Below, one piece after another: positions 58,024-64,000 of a DNA stretch of 64,000 bases. Position 1 is the first letter of the stretch. Every line of letters starts with the position of its first letter. A model generated the notes under the pieces. It worked only from the letters and a program-made list of their open reading frames with translations, searched no databases and had not been told where the DNA came from. This DNA is from Streptomyces dioscori (GTDB taxonomy: Bacteria > Actinomycetota > Actinomycetes > Streptomycetales > Streptomycetaceae), in contig NZ_KZ679045.1 in the NCBI RefSeq assembly GCF_003024195.1, forward strand, positions 1-64,000, given 5' to 3'. The position numbers were made by a program, and so were the translations under genes.

Positions 58024-59055
58024 ATGAGACTTCTGATGCTGGGCGGTACGGAGTTCGTGGGGCGGGCCGTCGTGGAGGCGGCGCTGGCGCGCGGCTGGGA
58101 CGTGACCGTCTTCCACCGCGGCCGGCACGACCCGCCCGCGGGCGTACGTTCCCTGCACGGCGATCGCACCGCGCCCGACGGGCTCGCGGCCCTCGCCGAG
58201 GACGGACAGGGCCCCGGCGGCGGCGTATGGGACCTCGTGGTCGACACCTGGTCGGGCGCTCCGTGGGTGGTGCGGGACTCCGCGCAGTTGTTGAAGGACC
58301 GTGTCCGGCGGTACGTGTACGTGTCGAGCTGCTCCGTGTACGCGTGGCCGCAGCCGCCAGGTTTCGACGAGAGCGGCCCGCTGGTCGAGGGCGCCTCCCC
58401 CGACGCCGGACAGACCGACTACGCGCGCGACAAGCGCGGGGGCGAGCTGGCCGTGCTCGACGCCTTCGGCGAGGAGCGGGCCCTGCTGGTACGGGCCGGT
58501 CTGATCCTCGGCCCGTACGAGAACATCGGCCGGCTGCCGTGGTGGCTCGCCCGCGCGGCCCGCGGCGGGCCCGTGCTCGCGCCCGGCCCCCGTGAACTGC
58601 CGCTCCAGTACATCGACGTCCGCGACCTCGCGGAGTGGACGCTGGGGGCCGTGGCGGGCGGCAGCGGGACGGAGGGCGGGCTGAGTGGGGCGTACAACCT
58701 CATCAGTCCTTCCGGGCACGCGACCACGCGGACGCTGCTCGACGCGTGTGCGCAAGTCACCGGCGGGCGGGCCGAACTCCGTTGGACCGAGCCCGAGGTG
58801 ATCCTGGCGGCCGGTGTCGAGCCCTGGACGCAGCTGCCCGTGTGGGTGCCGCCGGACTCCGAGCTGCACGCCATGGTGCACCGCGTCGATGTGTCCAAGG
58901 CGGTGCGGGCGGGGCTGCGCTGCCGTCCCGTCTCCGAGACCGTGGCCGACACCTGGAGCTGGCTCCAGGACATCGGCGGTGTCCCGCCCCAGCGGCCCGA
59001 CCGTCCCGTGGTCGGCCTCGATCCCGCCGTGGAGGAGAAGCTGCTGCGCGGCTGA
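58024..59055 (+). CDS. NAD-dependent epimerase/reductase (extended SDR)
   Basis: A 343-residue protein with the Rossmann motif LMLGGTEFVGRA at residues 4-15, an epimerase active-site pair seen as SSCSVY and YARDKRGGE (YxxxK), and a C-terminal substrate domain. It is close to the family of isoflavone-reductase-like or RNA-binding CSP41-like SDRs; the substrate is unknown. CAGAGT at 58011-58016 lies 7 nt before the ATG, with no Shine-Dalgarno. A strong hairpin follows the stop. Confidence 0.87.
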   Translation: MRLLMLGGTEFVGRAVVEAALARGWDVTVFHRGRHDPPAGVRSLHGDRTAPDGLAALAEDGQGPGGGVWDLVVDTWSGAPWVVRDSAQLLKDRVRRYVYVSSCSVYAWPQPPGFDESGPLVEGASPDAGQTDYARDKRGGELAVLDAFGEERALLVRAGLILGPYENIGRLPWWLARAARGGPVLAPGPRELPLQYIDVRDLAEWTLGAVAGGSGTEGGLSGAYNLISPSGHATTRTLLDACAQVTGGRAELRWTEPEVILAAGVEPWTQLPVWVPPDSELHAMVHRVDVSKAVRAGLRCRPVSETVADTWSWLQDIGGVPPQRPDRPVVGLDPAVEEKLLRG

Positions 59056-59079
59056 GGGCGGCGGACCGGGAGAAGGGGA

Positions 59080-59103
59080 GGGGGTGGTGCCAGCACCACC
59101 CCC
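59080..59103 (+). terminator. Hairpin terminator after the epimerase gene
   Basis: GGGGGTGGTGC at 59080-59090 pairs with GCACCACCCCC at 59093-59103, a near-zero loop, followed by TTT. It separates the epimerase from the kinase gene. Confidence 0.75.
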
Positions 59104-59122
59104 TTTCCGGTGGCTCGGCCCC

Positions 59123-59151
59123 CTGACCACCGTCGCGGGGTGGGCGAGACT
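59123..59151 (+). promoter_or_regulatory. Promoter of the 59-kb two-component system, leaderless
   Basis: CTGACC at 59123-59128 and GAGACT at 59146-59151 are 17 bp apart. The -10 ends 6 nt before the ATG at 59158, so transcription should start at or near the start codon. No Shine-Dalgarno is visible. Confidence 0.5.
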
Positions 59152-59157
59152 GGGCGC

Positions 59158-60450
59158 ATGGACACCGACGGGGACAGCGGGGAGAACAGGGCGGGCGGCC
59201 GGGTGCGTACCGCCGCGATCGCCGGAGTGCGGGCTCTGCTGCTGGCCGTCGCGGCTCTCGCCGGGTCGATCGTCCTCTTCGTGCTCTCCGTCGTGTCGAT
59301 CGTGCTCGTGCCGCTGGGCATCGGCATCGTCACGACGCCCTGGGTGCTGGCCGCCGTACGCGGCTTCGCGGACTGGCGGCGGCTGCTGGCGGTCCGGTGG
59401 AGCGGGGTGCGGATCCCGCCCGCGTACCGGCCGGTCCCGAAGGGCGCCAACCCGTGGGAACGGTGTTTCCGTCTGCTCGGCGACCCGGCCGTGCGGCGGG
59501 ACCTCCTGTGGCTGCCGGTGGACATGACCGCGGGTTTCGTCACCGCGCTGCTGCCCGCGGCGCTGCTCTTCTATCCCTTCGAGGGGTTCGCGCTGGCCGC
59601 CGGGCTGTGGCGGGTCTTCACCGACGGCACACACGTCGGCTGGTGGTACGGATTCGTGCCGGTCGGCGGGCAGCTCAGCGCCCTCGCCGCGGGGGCCCTG
59701 GGCGCCGCCCTGCTCGTCGCCGGCGTGTATACGATCCCCTTCCTGCTGCGCGTCCACTTCCTGCTGGCCCGGTCCGTCCTGGCGTCCGGGCAGGGCGAAC
59801 TCGCCCAGCGGGTCCGCGTACTGACCGAGACGCGGCGCGACGCCGTCGACACCTCCGCGGCCGAACTGCGCCGGATCGAGCGGGATCTGCACGACGGGGC
59901 GCAGGCCCGGCTGGTCGCGATGGGCATGGATCTCGGCACGATCGAGGCCCTGATCGAGAAGGACCCGGCGAAGGCCAGGCAGCTGGTCGCACAGGCCCGC
60001 CGGTCCTCCGCGGAGGCCCTCACCGAACTCCGGGACCTGGTACGCGGCATCCATCCGCCCGTGCTCGCCGAGCGCGGACTCGGGGACGCCGTACGGGCGT
60101 TGGCGCTGCGGCTGCCGATCGCCACGGAGGTCGACGCGGACCTGCCCGGCCGGCTCGGGGAACCGGTGGAGGCGGCGGCGTACTTCGCCGTCAGCGAGGT
60201 CCTCACCAACGCGGTCAAGCACTCGGGCGCCGGGCGGATCTGGGTCGACCTGCACCACACCCCGGAGCACGGCGGCATGCTGCGGATCGCCGTCACCGAC
60301 GACGGCGGGGGCGGCGCCGTGATCGGCTCGGGGTCGGGACTCTCCGGGGTCGAGCGGCGACTCGGTACATTCGACGGCGTCCTGGCCGTCAGCAGTCCCG
60401 CGGGCGGTCCCACCATGGTGACCATGGAGATCCCTTGCGAGTCGTCCTAG
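59158..60450 (+). CDS. Sensor histidine kinase (NarL-type system)
   Basis: A 430-residue membrane kinase. Helices lie near 22-45, 48-66, 120-145 and 172-200, forming the 'putative sensor' domain seen in Streptomyces kinases. The HisKA_3 box is RIERDLHDGAQARL with phospho-acceptor His245, and the HATPase domain contains NAVKHSGAGRIWVDL and VTDDGGGGA. The signal is unknown. The next gene starts inside its last 16 nt. The gene starts at ATG 59158, right after a promoter-like pair. Confidence 0.92.
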   Translation: MDTDGDSGENRAGGRVRTAAIAGVRALLLAVAALAGSIVLFVLSVVSIVLVPLGIGIVTTPWVLAAVRGFADWRRLLAVRWSGVRIPPAYRPVPKGANPWERCFRLLGDPAVRRDLLWLPVDMTAGFVTALLPAALLFYPFEGFALAAGLWRVFTDGTHVGWWYGFVPVGGQLSALAAGALGAALLVAGVYTIPFLLRVHFLLARSVLASGQGELAQRVRVLTETRRDAVDTSAAELRRIERDLHDGAQARLVAMGMDLGTIEALIEKDPAKARQLVAQARRSSAEALTELRDLVRGIHPPVLAERGLGDAVRALALRLPIATEVDADLPGRLGEPVEAAAYFAVSEVLTNAVKHSGAGRIWVDLHHTPEHGGMLRIAVTDDGGGGAVIGSGSGLSGVERRLGTFDGVLAVSSPAGGPTMVTMEIPCESS

Positions 60451-61088
60451 CCGAAGACCTGTTCCTGCTGCGCGACGGTCTGGTCCGGATGCTGGAGGCG
60501 TTCGACTTCGAGATCGCCGCCGCCGTCGAGAGCGGACCCGAACTGACGCGGGCGCTCGCCGAGTTGCGGCCGGACGTCGCCGTGGTCGACGTACGCCTGC
60601 CGCCCTCGCACACGGACGAGGGGCTGCAGTGCGCGCTGGCGGCGCGCCGGGCCAGACCCGGGCTGCCGGTGCTCGTCCTGTCCCAGCACGTCGAGCAGTT
60701 GTACGCGCGTGAGCTGCTCGCCGACGGGACCGGCGGGGTCGGCTATCTGCTGAAGGACCGGGTGTTCGACGCCGAGCAGTTCATCGACGCGGTGCGGCGG
60801 GTGGCGGCGGGCGGCACGGCGATGGATCCGCAGGTCATCCAGCAGTTGCTGGCGCGGCGGCAGGGCGACGGCCGGCCGCTGGGGCGGCTGACACCTCGCG
60901 AGCTGGAGGTTTTGGAACTGATGGCGCAGGGCAGGTCGAATGCGGCGATCGCGGGCCAACTCGTGGTCACGGAGCGGGCGATCGCCAAGCACACGTCCAA
61001 CATCTTCCAGAAGCTCGGCCTGGATGTCTCGGACGACGACAACCGTCGCGTCCTGGCCGTTCTCGCCTATTTGGACCAGGGCCGCTGA
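60435..61088 (+). CDS. NarL/LuxR-type response regulator, TTG start
   Basis: A 217-residue regulator. The receiver domain has Glu7/Asp8, phospho-acceptor Asp52 in VAVVDVRLPP and a Lys near 103 (YLLKDRV). The LuxR HTH fills about 150-215 (TPRELEVLELMAQGRSNAAIAGQL). The natural start is TTG at 60435, 16 nt inside the kinase gene, with GGAGA about 6 nt upstream; no ATG or GTG fits the N-terminus LRVVLAEDLFLL. Translation is probably coupled to the kinase. Confidence 0.9.
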   Translation: MRVVLAEDLFLLRDGLVRMLEAFDFEIAAAVESGPELTRALAELRPDVAVVDVRLPPSHTDEGLQCALAARRARPGLPVLVLSQHVEQLYARELLADGTGGVGYLLKDRVFDAEQFIDAVRRVAAGGTAMDPQVIQQLLARRQGDGRPLGRLTPRELEVLELMAQGRSNAAIAGQLVVTERAIAKHTSNIFQKLGLDVSDDDNRRVLAVLAYLDQGR

Positions 61089-61348
61089 AAGGGTTCATAA
61101 GCAGGGAGGACAAGGGCGGGCCCGAATCGTTCCCGAGTTTCAGATCCGCTGAATGATATTCAATAATTCCCGCTCAACTGCCGTTGTTTCAGGGGCTTCT
61201 GGGCCCCTTGCGGCAGGATTGCGCCACGGAACTCCCATCAATTTCCGGGGCCTCTGAACGCCCCAGGAACCTCCTCCGTATTGAACGGAGCCGCTTCACC
61301 TCCTGCCGGGCGCCTCGATGCCCCCGCAAGGAAGCCAGAGGGAGTTCC

Positions 61349-62920
61349 ATGGGACGCACGAACCGAAAACGCCGCTCCACGCTCGCCAACCGGGCGATAG
61401 CCGCATCGGCGGCTCTCGCGCTGGGTGGCGGCGGTCTGCTTGCGGCCAACATCTACGCTTCCGCGGGCGAGAGCAAGAACTCGACGCGGAACGCGCAGAC
61501 GACCGCCGCCTCGGTGGCCACGATCAAATGCCCGGACGTCGGCCAGAAGCTGACCTCCGTGCCCAAGGGCGCCCGCGCCGGTGTCGACAAGGAGCTGGCC
61601 AAGCTCGACCAGCAGGTCACGGAGGCCTATAAGCGTCTTGCGGACACGCGTCAGGCTCAGGCGGGGGACCCCGCCTACGTCAACAACGCCATCCTGAGCC
61701 CTCTGAAGTCCAAGCGTGTTGCGACGATCGACAGGATCAGCAACAACATCAAGCGCGCGGGCGGCAAGGGACCCAGAGGATGGGGCAAGTTCGCGGGCTG
61801 CCAGGGCGTACCCGCCGGCAACCCCACGGGCGGGGGCCAGGGCAACAACGGCGGCCAGGGCGGTAACAACGGCGGTCAGGGCAACAACGGTGGCCAGGGC
61901 AACAATGGCGGCCAGGGCAACAACGGTGGTCAGGCCGGCAACGGCGGCGGCCAGGGTGGCGACGGCGGTAACGGCGGTCAGGCCGACAACGGGCCCGTGG
62001 CAGCCGACTTCCAGGACATCACCCAGGTCCAGCCGAACGGCGGCCCCAAGGGTGTGGGCGCGAACGGGCTCCCCGCGAACGGGGACACCGGTTCCACCGG
62101 CACCTTCACCACGAGCTGCGGCACCAACGAGAACGAGCTCCGCAACTCGGACAACGTGATCGTCGCCCCGGGTGTCAGCAACGGCGCCCAGCACCAGCAC
62201 GACTACGTCGGCAACCAGTCCAACGACGCCTTCGCGAGCGACGAGGACCTGGCGAACGCCGAGACCACCTGCCAGAACCAGGGCGACAAGTCCTCGTACT
62301 TCTGGCCGGTACTGCGTGTGCAGGACGGCAAGGACGACATCGACGCGGACGCCGCCGGTGGCGGTCAGGACGGCAACGTCGGCACGATCCAGCAGGCCAG
62401 CGAGGCGCAGCTGAAGTTCGTGGGCAACAAGCAGGGTGACGTCGTCGCGATGCCGACGGCCCTGCGCATCATCACCGGTGACGCCAAGGCCTTCGTCAAC
62501 GGCCTCAACAACGCCAACACGAACTGGAGCTGCACCGGCTTCGAGGACCGCCAGCTGACGGACAAGTTCCCGATCTGCCCCGAGGGCAGCTCCGTGGTGC
62601 GCACGTCCAACTTCCAGAGCTGCTGGGACGGCCAGAACATCGACAGCGCCAACCACCGCACGCACGTGTCCTTCGTCCAGGCGGACGGCACCTGCGGCAA
62701 CGGTTTCCAGGCCATCCCCCAGCTGCAGGTCCGTCTCGTCTACGACGTGGCGGCCCCGCAGATCCAGGGTGACCAGATCACCAACGCGTTCGCGGTGGAC
62801 TCCTTCCCGGACCAGCTGCACAAGCCGATCACCGACCACAACGACTTCATCAACTTCTTCGACGAGAACGAGATGAACGAGGTCGTGGACTGCATCAACA
62901 GCGGCCAGAACTGCACGTAG
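61349..62920 (+). CDS. Secreted DUF1996 protein with Gly/Asn/Gln repeats
   Basis: A 523-residue exported protein. A basic N-terminus and hydrophobic segment (about 13-35) are a signal peptide. A helical region (60-150) is followed by a low-complexity stretch of GGQGNN repeats (about 165-215), then a DUF1996 domain (about 225-515) with GTFTTSCGTNENELRNSDNVIVAPG and several conserved cysteines and His (NGAQHQHDYVG). DUF1996 occurs in fungal and bacterial wall-associated proteins of unknown activity. ATG at 61349 follows AGAGGGAG by 5 nt. A 46-bp palindrome ends the gene. Confidence 0.87.
   Translation: MGRTNRKRRSTLANRAIAASAALALGGGGLLAANIYASAGESKNSTRNAQTTAASVATIKCPDVGQKLTSVPKGARAGVDKELAKLDQQVTEAYKRLADTRQAQAGDPAYVNNAILSPLKSKRVATIDRISNNIKRAGGKGPRGWGKFAGCQGVPAGNPTGGGQGNNGGQGGNNGGQGNNGGQGNNGGQGNNGGQAGNGGGQGGDGGNGGQADNGPVAADFQDITQVQPNGGPKGVGANGLPANGDTGSTGTFTTSCGTNENELRNSDNVIVAPGVSNGAQHQHDYVGNQSNDAFASDEDLANAETTCQNQGDKSSYFWPVLRVQDGKDDIDADAAGGGQDGNVGTIQQASEAQLKFVGNKQGDVVAMPTALRIITGDAKAFVNGLNNANTNWSCTGFEDRQLTDKFPICPEGSSVVRTSNFQSCWDGQNIDSANHRTHVSFVQADGTCGNGFQAIPQLQVRLVYDVAAPQIQGDQITNAFAVDSFPDQLHKPITDHNDFINFFDENEMNEVVDCINSGQNCT
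61838..61980. repeat. In-frame GGQGNN-coding tandem repeat
   Basis: About eight imperfect units of 12-18 bp encoding GGQ-GNN variants, built on GGCGGCCAGGGCAACAACGG. Units differ mostly at third positions, so the repeats are old or under selection for the peptide. Confidence 0.8.
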
Positions 62921-62946
62921 TCCTTACGTGGCAGCCGGACGCCGAG

Positions 62947-62992
62947 CATGAAGAAGCCGGCGGTGGGAATTCCCACCGCCGGCTTCTTCATG
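62947..62992. terminator. 46-bp perfect palindrome, bidirectional terminator
   Basis: Bases 62947-62992 read the same on both strands, centred on GGGAATTCCC, with arms containing GAAGAAGCCGGCGGTGGG. It folds with essentially no loop. It lies between the convergent DUF1996 and lipoprotein genes and has A-rich and T-rich ends. Confidence 0.85.
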
Positions 62993-63018
62993 TCCTGAAC
63001 TCCGTCGAACGCGCGAGG

Positions 63019-63471
63019 TCAGCTGTGAGCGCTGCCGCTGTGCGTGCCGCTGTTGTGGCTGCCGCCCGGGTTCATGTGCTCGGAGCCTTCCTCCATGGTC
63101 CCGCCGAGCCGGCCGCGCAGCGCGGTGACCGTCTTCTTCTCCCCGACGGCGACCCACTTGCGGCCCACGAGGTAGTAGCCGCCGTAGTCCTTCGCCCCGG
63201 TCAGCCACTCGGCCTGGCCGCGGTCGGTGGCGAACGTCGCGAGGACGTACTTCTCGCCGGACTTCTTGCAGATGGCCTGCCGGATCGTGTCCGCGTCCGT
63301 CTGCATGTTCGGCTTGCAGCCCGCCTCGCTGGCGATGTGCTCCAGGCTCCCGGTGGCGGTCTCGGGAACCTTCTTCTCGTCGCCGCCGTCGGAGCCGCAG
63401 CCGGTCACCGCGAGGAGTGCCACGACCGCCCCGGCCGTGCCGACCGCGAGCCTCTTGCCCGTAAAACTCAT
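63019..63471 (-). CDS. Small lipoprotein
   Basis: A 150-residue exported lipoprotein. The N-terminus MSFTGKRLAVGTAGAVVALLAVTGCGS has a classical lipobox, AVTGC, with Cys25 for lipid attachment. The mature part has two more cysteines and the body AEWLTGAKDYGGYYLVGRKWVAVG, followed by a His/Ser/Gly-rich tail that could bind metal. No known family; similar small lipoproteins are common in Streptomyces. ATG at 63471 follows GGAGGTACGGACGTA. Confidence 0.85.
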   Translation of the reverse strand: MSFTGKRLAVGTAGAVVALLAVTGCGSDGGDEKKVPETATGSLEHIASEAGCKPNMQTDADTIRQAICKKSGEKYVLATFATDRGQAEWLTGAKDYGGYYLVGRKWVAVGEKKTVTALRGRLGGTMEEGSEHMNPGGSHNSGTHSGSAHS

Positions 63472-63706
63472 TACGTCCGTACCTCCGGGTCCATTCCGGC
63501 GACCTGCCTCGCCGGGGCCGTGCGCCCACGCCTCCGAGAGCCCGCACAGGGGCCCCGGTCTTCGATACGGCTCCCGCAGGCTCCGCGCTCAACCGGCGAC
63601 GGCACGAGTGACCGATTCCGTCATACAGGCACCACAGGACGCCTGACAGTGACCTGCGCCACAGAAGCGTTGCTTTTGATTGGCGCACGTGTGCGAAGGT
63701 GAGCAA

Positions 63707-64000
63707 GTGACGACAGAGGACAGTGCGACCAACAGGGCAGCGGACCGCACGGCCGGCGACACGGCCGCCGGCGCGGCGGACTGGGACGAGCGGGTGGCCG
63801 CCGCCTGGGCCGGTTTCGAGGCCGATCCGGCGACGGACGCGGCGGAGTTCCGGGCGCTGATCGACGCGCTCGCCGCCGAGTTGCCCGCCGGCAGCCCGGT
63901 CGCCCCCTTCGAGCGGGCGTGCGCCTGGGACTCGACGGGCCACTCGGACAACGCCGTTCCGCTGTACCGGCAGGCCCTGGACCTCGGCCTCGACGGCTAC
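63707..64000 (+). CDS. Tetratricopeptide-repeat protein, N-terminal part only
   Basis: The first 98 codons of a gene that runs off the right edge. After a low-complexity start (VTTEDSATNRAADRTAGDTAAGAADW) comes a TPR-like helical part ending DSTGHSDNAVPLYRQALDLGLDGY, which matches the TPR pattern xxxGxxxxAxxxYxxAL. Starting at GTG 63707; GAAGGTGAG lies 6 nt before it and could be either a ribosome site or part of a -10. The function cannot be judged. Confidence 0.75.
   Translation, partial: MTTEDSATNRAADRTAGDTAAGAADWDERVAAAWAGFEADPATDAAEFRALIDALAAELPAGSPVAPFERACAWDSTGHSDNAVPLYRQALDLGLDGY

Noticed and set aside
1..64000. tRNA, rRNA, insertion sequence, prophage or biosynthetic gene cluster
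   Set aside because: I looked for CCA-ending cloverleafs, transposase or integrase motifs and PKS/NRPS domains and saw none.

Overview
The window looks like the core chromosome of a Streptomyces. Coding DNA is very GC-rich with G/C at almost every third codon position, and GTG starts are common. Many proteins are of types typical of that genus: an NsdA-like TPR regulator, DUF4240, DUF3043, DUF4191, a MarP-type protease, PspA/PspAA, and both GlnA and eukaryote-type GlnII. Gene order also matches, with insertions, the Mycobacterium tuberculosis stretch ctaC - adoK - erpA - cobT - cobS - pepA - dlaT - TIGR01777 - lipB - lipA - DUF4191 - RDD - glnA1, so this is an old actinobacterial housekeeping block. 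I see no phage, insertion sequence, CRISPR array, tRNA, rRNA or biosynthetic cluster.

Layout. 1-9 kb: start of ctaD and all of ctaC (cytochrome oxidase), a cysteine desulfurase-TusA fusion, an AdoK-like PfkB kinase, a membrane-anchored protein, erpA and nadA. This is a respiratory and iron-sulfur neighbourhood. 9-16 kb: an RND exporter next to a two-component system, then pspA/pspAA. 16-26 kb: DUF3043 and a methyltransferase, then cobalamin nucleotide-loop genes (cobU fusion, cobT, cobS) mixed with a methyltransferase, an MprF-like protein and a membrane protein. 26-36 kb: pepA, then lpdA - E2 - GntR regulator - aceE, a complete pyruvate dehydrogenase set. 36-46 kb: WYL regulator, SDR, DUF4240, PGRP amidase, MarP-like protease, GNAT, TIGR01777 epimerase, FAD oxidoreductase and NsdA-like regulator. 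46-57 kb: lipB, lipA, small proteins, RDD, glnA, a mixed group, and glnII. 57-64 kb: a possible Cys-rich leader peptide, a winged-helix regulator, an epimerase, a second two-component system, a DUF1996 secreted protein, a lipoprotein and the start of a TPR protein.

How the genes connect. LipB and LipA make the lipoyl groups carried by the E2 protein, which works with LpdA and AceE. Fe-S handling (desulfurase, ErpA) can serve NadA and LipA. GlnA and GlnII each carry a paired GlnR operator with the same 22-bp offset. The PDH genes share a TGATCGATCA-type palindrome upstream of lpdA and aceE.

The most striking unexplained structure is between the genes. A 19-bp core, CGCAGTTCCCCGCGCCCCT, and its variants occur about 35 times in 12 intergenic gaps, as inverted pairs and as tandem arrays with 64-77 bp period, and never inside a gene I call. 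A second, longer palindromic family sits at 25.7-25.9 kb and 47.1-47.3 kb, and in the second copy a core of the first family lies between its arms. Several genes also have a -10-like hexamer 6-8 nt before the start codon and no Shine-Dalgarno, which suggests leaderless mRNAs.
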